Notes under the pieces: generated by a model
The model's input: the letters and a program-made list of their open reading frames with translations, nothing else
The model's database searches: none
What the model was told of the DNA's origin: nothing
From: Acidobacteriota bacterium
GTDB taxonomy: Bacteria > Acidobacteriota > Holophagae > Acanthopleuribacterales > Acanthopleuribacteraceae
Reading direction: 5' to 3'
Length of the DNA stretch: 64,000 bases
Assembly: GCA_002747255.1 (NCBI GenBank)
Contig: PDUC01000035.1
Location: 21,206-85,205, forward strand
Shown: piece by piece, positions 52,813-62,360 of the stretch
How the letters are laid out: every line of letters starts with the position of its first letter
Numbering within the stretch: the first letter of the stretch is position 1
Position numbers and translations under genes: made by a program

Positions 52813-55509
52813 ATGCCTGAATACAGTCTGATTGTTCTCAAAGATCTATTGCACGATTTCAACGATATGAGCTTGACCGATTTTCGGCAGGCTTTAAGCA
52901 CGACCATGTCCGACATAGATCCTTTTGGGATCCAGCTTCTTTTAAATCAATTAAAGGATTTTCGCGGGAACAGGAGTTTAAGAGCTGCCATTGCCGCGTC
53001 CCTGGCCGAATTGGAAGATGAACAGTACCTTGATGATTTCTCTGAAGTCATTGAAGTGGAAACGGATGTTGGTCTCTGTCGCGAATGCATACAGGGTATT
53101 GTCAGAATGGGGACAAAAGATTCCCATGCCCGCTTGGTGCAGTTGGCCAAGGATAAACCCAACGCCACTATTGCCACCTTGCTGAGGCAGGAACTGGAAA
53201 AACTGAATCAAAAGGAGCCGCTGGATTATTACTTTAACAATTTGAAGAAAGGAGAAGCCTCTGCAAGGGGTACAACAGCGGCCTCTCGTGTTCTCATCAG
53301 TATTGGAGAGGATAAAATAGTAGACCGCATCCTGCCTGTTTTCACAGAATTCGATGGTCTTGGCAGAGTGGAGGCGGCTCGTGTTGTGTCTCAGCTGGGG
53401 CAAGTCAGACACTTGGAACCTCTTCTGCCGCTTCTGGATTCCTTTGTCAACCGGTATAAGAAAAGGCTTCAATTTGTCAGTGAGATAGAGACCTTACAAG
53501 GTCTCGGTAAAAGCGATAAAATGGGCCATCTCTATCGCTTTGGTCAAAATTGGGTTTCCAAGGGAAAAACAGAAGTCTACAATAATATCCTGGAACACTT
53601 ACAGGAAGGGCATCTGAATCGAGCGAAAGCACTTGGTGAAGAACTGATTGCTGAATCTCAAATTGGTTTCCCGTTTTATTTCAAGAGCATGATCATGCTC
53701 CACAACAATCAAGTCGCCTTGGCAACTAAGTATCAGACAGATACCTTGAAAGACAATCGGATAAAGATTAGCCGGTACAGACAGTTGCTGGGATTTTTTG
53801 CCGAAGGATTAGGACGCATTGTGGAACAGGGAGACGTTTCGGAAGATATACGAAGTCAGGTTGTTTCCCGGATGAAACATTTCCTTGAAATTCAAAGTCC
53901 CGACATGCAAAAAATGGCACTATTTGGCGTTGCCTGCTTTGTTAAACCCAACGATAGCGAGCTGCTTGAATTAGTGGCATCGTCAAATCAGGTAGAGGGA
54001 TTAATGGTATTGCTCAAGAAGATAAGCAAGAAAAACGATCCCGGCTTTATACCTTTCTTTATTGGTTTAGTGGAAAACCATCAACTTGTGGATGTTCAGG
54101 AATTGGCGTTGCAGGCATTGGCTGATTTACCGGAGGTTGAATCGGCCATTGAAGAGATGATGAATTCTGCTCATACAGAGGAGCTGAGAACGGGTATTCG
54201 TATCGTCGGTTCCATTAAAAGTAAACTCTTTATACCCCGCCTTCTGAAACTGGTTGAAGATCAAAGTGACTTTCTGCGAGCGGATGTCATCGAGGCTCTG
54301 GGAAGAATAGGCGATCCGGCAACGCTTGGCTCCATTGAGACTGTTCTATACGATGCCAGGAATCCCAATCTGATTGAAGCTTGTTTGAATGCCATGGGGG
54401 AAATGAAGAATGAGCAGGCAACTGAAGCCTTAAAGCGCTTTTCGGAAAAGACCCAAAACAGGGAGAAAGCGCTGTCGGCACTTGAACACCTGATTCGATA
54501 CTACCATCGATGGGATTTCCCTCTGCCTCAAGAGGATTCGGAATCAACCATTGAGCTGCTCAATGAGTTTATTCTGGGACCCAACAAGGATAACAGGTTG
54601 AAATCATATACCGCAGCGTCAAGGGTCATCACCTGGGACCTCGGTTTGTACCAGAAACTGCGGGAACTTTTGAAGGAAGCCACTTCCAAGCTGCGCGCTC
54701 AATCCAATTGGGATAAAAAAGAGAAACCCGCTTTGGAAAAAGCCCAGAAATCGCTCAATCGATCTTATTACTTCCTCAAGGATGCCTTGGAATATCAGGA
54801 AAAGATAGAGGGGATGTTTAGAAGAAGCAGAGGTGCCAATGACTCTCGCTGGTTAAGTGAATTTGAACGCGTTTGCAAGACAATCGAACAGAGCCAGTTC
54901 CCCATGAGTCCTGAGTTTCTGAAAAAGCTCGCCGAGAGGGTAATAGAAGAGCTTCAACAGAGAGAGAACTGGAGAGAGAAGGCCCTTTTGTACCGGCTGG
55001 CAGGGTACTCAAGAGTAGAGAGCCTGATTGACGTTCTATTGGTCCATCTGAAATCAGTTCCAAGACAGGCCAGGAATGCGCTGATGGAAGCCTTGAACAT
55101 GCTTGGCTTTACAATGCAGGATATTACTGACGCGGTCAAAATAAAATCGGTTTGTCTGCTAGAAGGTTCGCGATTTTTCAATAAAAAATTGACTCATCAT
55201 TTAAGGAATATGATGTTGACGGTGTCCTCTTTTGATACTGTGGAGGCTGTTGAAAAATTTCTGAGCGGGACGAGTGCTGAAAAGTGTCCGGATTGTCTCA
55301 TTACAGAGCTGACCCTGCAAAATCCCGGTGACCTGATTCCCTATGTTGAAAAGTGGAGAGCCAATTTACCGCCATCATTGGAAATCATCGTCCAGACTAA
55401 TTTAAGAGAGCCGAAGAGACTGGAAAAAATGAAACAGCTTGGAATAAGGGGACTTGTGTTGAAACCCTATCCCCTGGAGCGCCTGGAGGAGGTAATCAGG
55501 GGAACATGA
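52813..55509 (+). CDS. HEAT-repeat protein with a degenerate response-regulator domain
   Basis: An 898-residue soluble protein. Residues ~20-770 are alpha-solenoid repeats, for example PRLLKLVEDQSDFLRADVIEALGRIGDPATL and similar blocks typical of HEAT/PBS repeats. Residues ~780-895 read as a receiver domain: KSVCLLEGSRFFNKKL (first strand and helix), CLITELTL, IIVQTNLREPKRLEKMKQLGIRG and LVLKPYPLERLEEVI. The usual acidic pair is reduced to Glu-Gly, and the phosphorylated Asp is replaced by Glu (ITEL), while Thr and Lys remain. It cannot be phosphorylated normally. Spaced 10 bases from motA, so likely tied to motor function. Confidence 0.75.
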   Translation: MPEYSLIVLKDLLHDFNDMSLTDFRQALSTTMSDIDPFGIQLLLNQLKDFRGNRSLRAAIAASLAELEDEQYLDDFSEVIEVETDVGLCRECIQGIVRMGTKDSHARLVQLAKDKPNATIATLLRQELEKLNQKEPLDYYFNNLKKGEASARGTTAASRVLISIGEDKIVDRILPVFTEFDGLGRVEAARVVSQLGQVRHLEPLLPLLDSFVNRYKKRLQFVSEIETLQGLGKSDKMGHLYRFGQNWVSKGKTEVYNNILEHLQEGHLNRAKALGEELIAESQIGFPFYFKSMIMLHNNQVALATKYQTDTLKDNRIKISRYRQLLGFFAEGLGRIVEQGDVSEDIRSQVVSRMKHFLEIQSPDMQKMALFGVACFVKPNDSELLELVASSNQVEGLMVLLKKISKKNDPGFIPFFIGLVENHQLVDVQELALQALADLPEVESAIEEMMNSAHTEELRTGIRIVGSIKSKLFIPRLLKLVEDQSDFLRADVIEALGRIGDPATLGSIETVLYDARNPNLIEACLNAMGEMKNEQATEALKRFSEKTQNREKALSALEHLIRYYHRWDFPLPQEDSESTIELLNEFILGPNKDNRLKSYTAASRVITWDLGLYQKLRELLKEATSKLRAQSNWDKKEKPALEKAQKSLNRSYYFLKDALEYQEKIEGMFRRSRGANDSRWLSEFERVCKTIEQSQFPMSPEFLKKLAERVIEELQQRENWREKALLYRLAGYSRVESLIDVLLVHLKSVPRQARNALMEALNMLGFTMQDITDAVKIKSVCLLEGSRFFNKKLTHHLRNMMLTVSSFDTVEAVEKFLSGTSAEKCPDCLITELTLQNPGDLIPYVEKWRANLPPSLEIIVQTNLREPKRLEKMKQLGIRGLVLKPYPLERLEEVIRGT

Positions 55510-55519
55510 GGAGATTTTT

Positions 55520-56275
55520 ATGGAACTAGGAACTATTGCAGGACTGGGATTGGGTTTAACCCTGATAGCCATTGCTATTGTTATAGGCGGGAACCCGGTT
55601 ATCTTCGTAGACGTGCAATCCCTGCTGATTGTTATAGGGGGAGGCGTTATAGCCGCACCTATGATTGCGTATCCTCTTTCTCATGTGAAGGGTATGGTTT
55701 CCATTGTTATGAAAGCCGTTATTGTAAAGGCCAAAGATCCCGTTGAATCCATTAAGTTCATTATTGAATTAGCTCAAAAGGCGCGTAAGGAGAGTTTACT
55801 TGCGCTTGAAAATGTGGAAATAGAAGATGAATTTCTGAAGAAAGGCATCGGCCTAGCCGTTGACGGTACGGAACCGGCCATTATCAAGGGTGTTCTCAAA
55901 GCTGAAATGACCTACATCCAGAAACGACACGAAGACGGTAAAGCCGTGCTGGAAACGATTGGTGACATGGCACCTGCTTTCGGTATGATTGGTACACTGG
56001 TCGGCCTGGTTAATATGTTGGCTAACCTGTCGGACCCTTCCGCGATTGGTCCCGCAATGGCGGTTGCAATCCTGACTACGCTTTACGGTGCTGTTGCGGC
56101 CAACGTGTTTGCCCTTCCACTGGCGAATAAACTGGCCTGGTACGATGCCGAAGAAACACTTCAAATGGAAATCGTCATCGAAGGGATTAATTCCATTCTG
56201 GAGGGGGAACACCCCGCCATTGCCGAACAGAAGTTGATGAGCTTCCTGCCTGCTTCCAAGAGAGAGCAAGGATGA
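55520..56275 (+). CDS. motA: Flagellar motor stator protein MotA
   Basis: A 251-residue MotA with four predicted membrane helices. The first pair carries GLGLTLIAIAIVIGG and LLIVIGGGVIAAPMIAYPL. A cytoplasmic loop with a charged segment follows (VESIKFIIELAQKARKESLLALEN), then LETIGDMAPAFGMIGTLVGLVNML with the proline/threonine features of the proton channel, and AILTTLYGAVAANVFALPLANKLAW. Start preceded by GAGGAG. Sits directly between the HEAT/pseudo-receiver gene and motB. Together these make the ion-driven stator. Confidence 0.95.
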   Translation: MELGTIAGLGLGLTLIAIAIVIGGNPVIFVDVQSLLIVIGGGVIAAPMIAYPLSHVKGMVSIVMKAVIVKAKDPVESIKFIIELAQKARKESLLALENVEIEDEFLKKGIGLAVDGTEPAIIKGVLKAEMTYIQKRHEDGKAVLETIGDMAPAFGMIGTLVGLVNMLANLSDPSAIGPAMAVAILTTLYGAVAANVFALPLANKLAWYDAEETLQMEIVIEGINSILEGEHPAIAEQKLMSFLPASKREQG

Positions 56276-56278
56276 TCC

Positions 56279-57049
56279 ATGTCCGATGAAAACAAACCTC
56301 AAGAGATGGAGTGCGAGGAGATTAAATGTCCTCCTAAAGGTGCTGCCAAATGGGTTGTCACCTTTGGCGATATGATGTCGCTTCTCCTCTGTTTCTTTGT
56401 GCTGCTGCTCAGCTTTTCCAGTACCGATGTGGCAAAATACAAAGAAGCTGTCGGCAGCCTGAAAGAAGCGTTTGGTGCCATGAAAACCGATCCAACTCGA
56501 ATGATGTCCATGGGCGATAATATCATTGCCAAACAAATGGATATGGAACCGGCCATGATGGCTTTGGTTGCCATTCGCTCTAAAGCGAAAAAACTCGCCA
56601 AAAACAAAAAATCCAAGGTCGAAATGGAGTCGGGTGCCGACTGGGTTCGTATCAAGGTGCCAGGAGATACCCTCTTCGACTCGGGAAAAGCGGATATCAA
56701 ACCGGAAGCTTACCCCATCCTGAATGACATTGGCGATATTATCAACAGCTACAAGGGCGATGTGGGAATCGAGGGTCACACCGACAATGCCGTTCCGCGT
56801 ACGGGCGACGCCTTTGCCAATTACCGCCTGGGCTTTGAACGGGCAACTGCCGTCCTGGCTTACATGGTCGTTAAAAAGAGTATCGACAAGAAAAAAGTCT
56901 CTCCCACTTCCTATGCCGATACCAGGCCAAGAGAAACGAACGCGCTTGAAGAGGGACGAAAGAAGAACCGGCGGGTGGAATTTTTATTTTCTTCTGGAAG
57001 GGATTTTAAGTCCGGTAAGCTGAACGCAGAGATCATTAAGCCTGAGTGA
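56279..57049 (+). CDS. motB: Flagellar motor stator protein MotB
   Basis: A 256-residue MotB starting 3 bases after motA. The sole membrane helix is WVVTFGDMMSLLLCFFVLLLSF with the essential channel aspartate (FGD). The plug and linker follow. The OmpA-like peptidoglycan-binding domain then runs LFDSGKADIKPEAYPILNDIGDII ... VGIEGHTDNAVP ... RATAVLAYMV ... KNRRVEFLF. It ties the stator to the wall. No Tyr/Phe pattern tells H+ from Na+ coupling with certainty. Confidence 0.95.
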   Translation: MSDENKPQEMECEEIKCPPKGAAKWVVTFGDMMSLLLCFFVLLLSFSSTDVAKYKEAVGSLKEAFGAMKTDPTRMMSMGDNIIAKQMDMEPAMMALVAIRSKAKKLAKNKKSKVEMESGADWVRIKVPGDTLFDSGKADIKPEAYPILNDIGDIINSYKGDVGIEGHTDNAVPRTGDAFANYRLGFERATAVLAYMVVKKSIDKKKVSPTSYADTRPRETNALEEGRKKNRRVEFLFSSGRDFKSGKLNAEIIKPE

Positions 57050-57060
57050 TTCAGATGGTT

Positions 57061-57096
57061 GAAAAAAGGCTCTGTTTGAAGTTGAGAACAGAGCTT
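57061..57096 (-). terminator. Intrinsic terminator of tatA
   Basis: Stem GCTCTGTT (57069-57076) with AACAGAGC (57087-57094); read on the minus strand it is followed by T6 (plus-strand A at 57062-57067). On the plus strand the T run is absent, so it mainly serves tatA. Confidence 0.75.
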
Positions 57097-57112
57097 GAAA
57101 AGGGTTATAAAA

Positions 57113-57295
57113 TTATTCGCTGTCTGAGTTGCCGGGTTCTATTTGCTTATCATCGTCTTCAGAGAGAGATTTTTTGAAATTCTTGATACCCTTACCCAGG
57201 CCTGCGCCCAGCTGAGGTAATTTTTTCGCGCCAACAAATACGACGATTAACAGGAAAATGAGGAGCATTTCCTGGAACCCGAATGTTCCAAACAT
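57113..57295 (-). CDS. tatA: Sec-independent protein translocase TatA/TatE
   Basis: Start at ATG 57295, with AAAGGAGAG upstream; a longer reading lacks any family match before this Met. The 60-residue product is a canonical TatA: short N-terminal MFGTFGFQEMLLIFLLIVVFVG membrane helix, hinge GAKKLPQLGAGLGKG, amphipathic helix IKNFKKSLSEDD and an acidic tail. TatA polymers form the pore for folded substrates. tatB and tatC are not in this window. Confidence 0.93.
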   Translation of the reverse strand: MFGTFGFQEMLLIFLLIVVFVGAKKLPQLGAGLGKGIKNFKKSLSEDDDKQIEPGNSDSE

Positions 57296-57570
57296 AACTG
57301 AACTCTCCTTTTTTTGTTCAGACACTTGCGATGGTCTGAGCATAGTTCGTCCGCCAATCATATCACGGCCTAAGGGGTCATTCAATCTCACGAGTGAATT
57401 AAGCTGTTTTGCAATTGCAGGAAAGGATTGAATTCAGGGGCAAAAGCGTTTGTTTTTCTGTTCATCACATCAACATTGAAAGTGCATAAATACCACATGT
57501 GTTAAATGATTGTGCTTCATGAGCACCCGTCTGTTCCGCGGTTGAAACCTTACAGAACAACAGAGCATGA

Positions 57571-57603
57571 AAAAAGCCCGGCACTCTACGTACCGGGCTT
57601 TTT
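57571..57603 (-). terminator. Intrinsic terminator of the ATP-citrate lyase operon
   Basis: Stem AAAAAGCCCGG (57571-57581) with CCGGGCTTTTT (57593-57603) and an 11-base loop, 40 bases past the stop of the large subunit on the minus strand. A strong structure with T runs for both directions. Confidence 0.85.
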
Positions 57604-57643
57604 ATTGCTGACGCTCATCTTGCTGAAAGCGCAAGAGGGAGAA

Positions 57644-60370
57644 CTACAGGACGAAACTCAATTCACTTTGTGGTGTTCGGCAGTCCATATCCTGACCGCG
57701 GTCGCGGTGATCGGTTATTTCGCCTGTAACGCCGATGGTGCGGCCAAGCAGGAACAGGATGAACACCAGATGCTGAACGTCATCGTATTGGACCTTGCCG
57801 TTGGAGAAATCACTCCAGACCAGTTTAAGCGCGATAACGGCCAAAACGGCGTCCACGTTGACACAGAAGATGTTGCGGGTGACACCTTCCTGGTACAGTT
57901 CCTTGACAAGATGGTGATAGAAATCGAGGAAAATATTGTAGATTCCTCCCGCTTTCATCTCTTTCCTGACGAACTCTTCACGGGGATCGGTATTGACCTT
58001 GTTGCCCTTGAAGACAGGATGGTTGACACAGGGTATTTTCTGGAATTGTGTCTGGCCTGTTGCCTTGGCTTTCATTTTAATCTCGCGATAGGCCTTGGCT
58101 GCGGAATTGGCCAGTGCCTGCAAATCGACACCGTGTGCTTCATTGCCTGGATCGGACAGTTCAATTTCCTTAAACTGATCCAGGAGATAGGCCACCGCTT
58201 CAAAACCGTTTCCGCCGTGGGCAAAGCCCGTATTGGCCAGCATACCCACATAAGCTGTGGGAATGTGGTTGCGGGCGCTGACGCTTTCCTTGGCACCTTT
58301 CGCAGAGATGGTGCCCGGACCATTGGTCAAGGTCAGTCCAAGCAAGTACTTCAGTTCCACTAGCTCTTCTTTATTGGCCTTGCGGTTGAAGAGCAGCTTG
58401 AAAATATTTTCTGTGAAGCTGGTACTCAAATTGTTGGTCTTTGAGCTGGCCAGACGCTTGTAGAACTTGTTCTCTTTTCGGTTGATAACCGAACAGGCCA
58501 CCATCTGACTGATGAGGTAGATGTAGGTGAAAGCATCTTCCACCACCTGTCTGCTGATTCGCTTCTGCAGCAGCGGATGCCAGAACATGCAAACGGTTAG
58601 CGAAGCCAGAATGAATTCCAGCGGATCTTTCAAGCTGAGCTTGCCCTCTTTGGACTGTTTGAGGATGTGTTGACAAAGGTGGAGTGACGTGCACACTTTC
58701 TTGCTCTTCATGACCATGTCGGCCAGTAGCTCTGTCATTTCATCCATCTTGATTTTCTTTGTGGTCAGGAATGTCTTGGCGATATAGTCTTCTATTTCTT
58801 TGGGATACGTTTTGGTGTCTTCATTGAGATCGTTTTTGCGAATAATGTCAATGAGTTCCCTCGCGTAAAACCGGGTCTTGCTCAACAGCGGTTGATCGCC
58901 TATTAGAGCTATTTGAGAGGCCAGGGCCGAGTTGGGTGAACATCCGTTTTCGCGGCTGATATCCATCAGGGTTTCCTGATGTTTGTTCAGCTTCAGGAAG
59001 AGGTTCAACATCATGTTAATGGCCTTGGTATCTTCAGCGGAAGGCTGGACTCGGGCGATGGCAAAGTAGATGTTCTCTTCCACGCTGTTTTTGGAAAGCT
59101 CAAGAATGGACTGCCCGAAGAGTTGAGAGACCTGAGTCGCTTTGTCCATACGGGAGGCACCGGATCGGTTGCGCATGTTTTGCTGCATGTAACTGGCGCC
59201 AACCTGTTTGCGAATTTCGCGGATCTGTTCGTTGTAGGGATGCAGGGCTTCCACGACGGGATTGTCCAGTTCCTTGGGTAAAGGTAAAATATCGTCTTTG
59301 ATCCAGAGCTTCAGATTGAGATCTCCAGATGAATCGAAATCGGGTTCTTCATCTATCTTTTTGTAGATTGCCTGCATGGCTTCGGGGAAGTGCTGAATGC
59401 TGGCAATGCGAACGCCTTTCTTGCTGACAACGGGGTTGTCGGGGTCGAAGACGGGCACACCGAAGTAGTTGTCGAACCAGGCTTCCTTGGACTCCGCGTC
59501 ATCTCCTGAACCGGCCATGGCACCGGCATGTCCGCAAGAGCGGACGATGTCTTTCTTCCAGCGTCCTGTTACACAGACCACAATGGGTTTGTTGAAGCCG
59601 AAACGCCTTTCTTTAATCCAGTCCAATGCCAGCTTCTCATAATAACCACCGGGCTCGACGTACAGAGCCACGGCCTTGGTGCGCGGGTCGTTTTGGGCTG
59701 CGTACAGAAATTCGGGCAGTGCAAAGTGAATAAAGACGTCTTTGCCCGAACTGACAGCGGTTGAAATGCCGAAACCCGACGTGCGCAGGTACTCCGCAAT
59801 GGTGGTTGTGAAGTTGCCCGAATTGGAGTGAATGGCTACGGAACCGGGCTTCAGGGTCTCTTCCGGTTTGTCTCCACCCAGGGCACCGCCGATGCGAACG
59901 TGATCCCAGGCATTGGCAACACCCAGGCAGTTCGCTCCAACCACATCCACGCCAGCCTCCTGGCAGATTTGGCGAATGTTTCTGGAGTCCTTGACGGGTA
60001 CTTTTTCTGTAATGATAATAATGCGTTTCAAATCCTTGTTGTAGGTTACCAGTTCCCAGGCTGCCTGTGATACAGCGGCAGGAGGAAGGTAGATGACACC
60101 TATGGAAAATGTCTTGCCGGATTGAATGACATCGCGAACGGAACTATAGACCGGTATGTTTCCAGCGGGTGTTTCCAGCTCACCGTGACGCCCGTATTGC
60201 ACGCCGGCAACGATGTTGCCGCCGCTGTATTGGTTGGAAACGGGTGTCACTGTGCGGCTCTCACCACCCAGGATGTTGATCACACACACTTTGTCTTCTT
60301 TTGTAATTAACTCTTCTAAGGAGTAAATGCCCACGTAATAGGGAAATGGTTTGGTAACTCGCTGTCTCAT
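57644..60370 (-). CDS. ATP-citrate lyase large subunit (CoA-ligase plus citrate-synthase region)
   Basis: A 908-residue protein from ATG 60370 (AGGAGG upstream). The N-terminal part is a succinyl-CoA synthetase-like CoA-binding and ligase unit: IIIITEKVPVKDSRNIRQIC, VGANCLGVANAWDHVRIGGALGG, SVAIHSNSGNFTTTIAEYL, and SCGHAGAMAGSGDDAESKEAWFDNYFG with the phosphorylated His281. The C-terminal third is citrate-synthase-like (LTNGPGTISAKGAKESVSARNHIPTAYVG, then TGFAHGGNGFEAVAYLL). The middle adds about 300 helical residues not expected in the ~610-residue AclA of Chlorobium. With the small subunit it should cleave citrate to acetyl-CoA and oxaloacetate using ATP and CoA. The enzyme family is clear; the exact activity is not proven. 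Confidence 0.85.
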   Translation of the reverse strand: MRQRVTKPFPYYVGIYSLEELITKEDKVCVINILGGESRTVTPVSNQYSGGNIVAGVQYGRHGELETPAGNIPVYSSVRDVIQSGKTFSIGVIYLPPAAVSQAAWELVTYNKDLKRIIIITEKVPVKDSRNIRQICQEAGVDVVGANCLGVANAWDHVRIGGALGGDKPEETLKPGSVAIHSNSGNFTTTIAEYLRTSGFGISTAVSSGKDVFIHFALPEFLYAAQNDPRTKAVALYVEPGGYYEKLALDWIKERRFGFNKPIVVCVTGRWKKDIVRSCGHAGAMAGSGDDAESKEAWFDNYFGVPVFDPDNPVVSKKGVRIASIQHFPEAMQAIYKKIDEEPDFDSSGDLNLKLWIKDDILPLPKELDNPVVEALHPYNEQIREIRKQVGASYMQQNMRNRSGASRMDKATQVSQLFGQSILELSKNSVEENIYFAIARVQPSAEDTKAINMMLNLFLKLNKHQETLMDISRENGCSPNSALASQIALIGDQPLLSKTRFYARELIDIIRKNDLNEDTKTYPKEIEDYIAKTFLTTKKIKMDEMTELLADMVMKSKKVCTSLHLCQHILKQSKEGKLSLKDPLEFILASLTVCMFWHPLLQKRISRQVVEDAFTYIYLISQMVACSVINRKENKFYKRLASSKTNNLSTSFTENIFKLLFNRKANKEELVELKYLLGLTLTNGPGTISAKGAKESVSARNHIPTAYVGMLANTGFAHGGNGFEAVAYLLDQFKEIELSDPGNEAHGVDLQALANSAAKAYREIKMKAKATGQTQFQKIPCVNHPVFKGNKVNTDPREEFVRKEMKAGGIYNIFLDFYHHLVKELYQEGVTRNIFCVNVDAVLAVIALKLVWSDFSNGKVQYDDVQHLVFILFLLGRTIGVTGEITDHRDRGQDMDCRTPQSELSFVL

Positions 60371-60380
60371 TTTTGCCTCC

Positions 60381-61643
60381 TTATTTTGCCTTCTCGAGAT
60401 AGGCTTTTCGGCCTTCTTTTGCCCACCATTGATCTATCTTGGCGGCGTATTCAATCACCCGGATCATGGACGTATCGTAACCAAACACGCGGTAGGGAAG
60501 GCGAAGGGTGTCCAGAATGTCCTTGGCGTAGAACATCCCTTTAATTAAATTGGGACCACCTCTTCCTATGACGGTGTAAAGAGGCTTCTTGCCGTGTTCG
60601 GCAATGTGATCGCGAAGCGCATCGAAAATGCCCTTGAAGGTGACGTAAATATTGGTGTTATTGGCTTTCCCGCCAATGATCAGGAGCGTGTTAGCCTGGT
60701 CATACCAATACTTGAAGACAATTCGAGAAATGTCGTACATCTTGTTGTAAGAAGGGTTACCGCCGAAATCGGAACTGAAAATACCCATTTGACCCAGGGT
60801 TTCAGTTGCCGCCGAGTTGGCACCGCCGCCAAACATAAAGGGAATGACCGTGCCGTTTGGATTCATTTCCAGCACATCACTTTGTCCCTGATAGGTTCTC
60901 AGCTGATTGATTTCACTTTCAAAGGGTGTGACATCGCTTTGAAAAATCGTGTTGGGTAAACCCACTCGGCGCCAGGCCGGGTTGTCCTGATCGAAATCGG
61001 CTTTTAAATCACAGGCAACGGGAACATAGGAGTTACCCACCCGTTTAATTCGAACCGGGTTCAACTCAACGGTCGTCAATCCGTAATTTTCAAATAAGTC
61101 CCATAGTTTGGGGAGGTTTCGGACCAGACAGCTGATGTACTTTTCAGGGCAACCTGTGTCGCGCAGCGCATTGGTGATATCGAAGGATTTGATGCCGATG
61201 AAGGGGTCGATCCACACTTCTATCTTCTCTTCCTTGGGCAGCGATTCAATATCCATACCGCCTTTGGGGGTGAGAGTGAAATGGGTCTTGCGATCCAGCG
61301 TGGAGTTGGTGATACTGAAGTAGACTTCAATGTCCGATTCGACAAACTCTTCAAAAATGATCCCGTTGGCCTGAATGGTTTTTGAACCGTATTTGTGTTT
61401 TGCGAAGTAAAGGTCTTCCTTTGCTTTCATGGCATCGACTAAATTATCGACAATGCGAATGAGTCCTGCCTTGCCTTTTTTTCCTACGCCGCCGTAAAAG
61501 AGGGGCTTGACGACTAATTTGCCGTACTTGTCCAGCATGCCCTGAAGCTGTTCGCGCGTTGCAGAACCCGTTGCGATTTCAGGAACTGGGAATTCCACCA
61601 ATTCCAGGAGCTGCTTACCGTATTTCAATCCTGATATTTGCAT
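60381..61643 (-). CDS. ATP-citrate lyase small subunit (ATP-grasp)
   Basis: A 420-residue ATP-grasp protein from ATG 61643, preceded by GAGGAGA. Near the N-terminus KLVVKPLFYGGVGKKGKAGLIRIV is the ATP-grasp nucleotide region. FEEFVESDIEVYFSITNSTLDRKTHFTLTPKGGMDIESLP and LTTVELNPVRIKRVGNSYVPVACDLKADFD hold the metal-binding Glu/Asn/Asp set of the family. TVIPFMFGGGANSAATETLGQMG and LLIIGGKANNTNIYVTFKGIFDAL are the citrate/CoA ligase-type C-terminal domain. It starts the operon, followed by the large subunit after 10 bases. Confidence 0.88.
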   Translation of the reverse strand: MQISGLKYGKQLLELVEFPVPEIATGSATREQLQGMLDKYGKLVVKPLFYGGVGKKGKAGLIRIVDNLVDAMKAKEDLYFAKHKYGSKTIQANGIIFEEFVESDIEVYFSITNSTLDRKTHFTLTPKGGMDIESLPKEEKIEVWIDPFIGIKSFDITNALRDTGCPEKYISCLVRNLPKLWDLFENYGLTTVELNPVRIKRVGNSYVPVACDLKADFDQDNPAWRRVGLPNTIFQSDVTPFESEINQLRTYQGQSDVLEMNPNGTVIPFMFGGGANSAATETLGQMGIFSSDFGGNPSYNKMYDISRIVFKYWYDQANTLLIIGGKANNTNIYVTFKGIFDALRDHIAEHGKKPLYTVIGRGGPNLIKGMFYAKDILDTLRLPYRVFGYDTSMIRVIEYAAKIDQWWAKEGRKAYLEKAK

Positions 61644-62360
61644 ATCGTTCTCCTCGAAGCTTATCTTTGCGTGCCGACCGGGCTACGCGATTAGTTCGGT
61701 TTTTTATTGAATCATGCAGGAAGTTGCAAGCGAGCCAGTAATCTTTCGATTTCCTGAAATCACGGCTTCTCTCTTACCTGATTCAGTTTTTCTGTTAGGG
61801 GTCTCCGCCCCACGCATAGGCTACTCCTGTTGCAATATCACCACAAGCCCAAAATTTCACTTAAAAACAGGTCTTTTCACGGTGTTTACATTACGGGTTG
61901 GGCGCAGCCGGTTTGAAACCATTTCAGCGGTAAAAAGCGCCAAAATGAACAGGAATCAATGGAATAAAAACCAGCGTACTGTTCCCCTACGGCTTGATTT
62001 TGTTGGAGTATGCGTGAAAAACGACACATACTGAAAATTTACAAAGAGGATTGGACATAAAAAGAGAGTCCTCTGTGAAAGAGAAACTTTCAATGCGCCA
62101 AAGTGGAGTTAAAGATTCACTTGTCTGTAGTATGTTTTTTAATGTATTCTCATTTTCTGCTTGTAAGGCTGGTCTTCGCTTTTGCTAACAGAAATCCCGA
62201 TCAAAAGAAAAAGATCCTGCATAAAACTTATAATGATCGGTTTTGTTGTACAAAAACAATTGGCAATTCTCTTGTTGGGATAAATAAAACCTTATTTTAC
62301 ATGGAAATACAATGTCATCCCTTGTCTTTTTTAAGTTGATTTGGAATAGAGAATCACAGT
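61644..62360. other. AT-rich intergenic region, no gene supported
   Basis: About 700 bases with short frames that show no ribosome-binding site or recognisable residues. It holds the ATP-citrate lyase promoter at the left and probably the promoter of the DUF2142 gene at the right. Confidence 0.45.
61701..61729 (-). promoter_or_regulatory. Possible promoter of the ATP-citrate lyase operon
   Basis: On the minus strand TTGCAA (plus 61724-61729), 17 bases, then TAAAAA (plus 61701-61706), about 60 bases before the small-subunit start. The -10 is a weak match. Confidence 0.4.

Noticed and set aside
61714-62034. 106-codon plus-strand frame
   Set aside because: No Shine-Dalgarno, no recognisable residues, and it overlaps the probable ATP-citrate lyase promoter.
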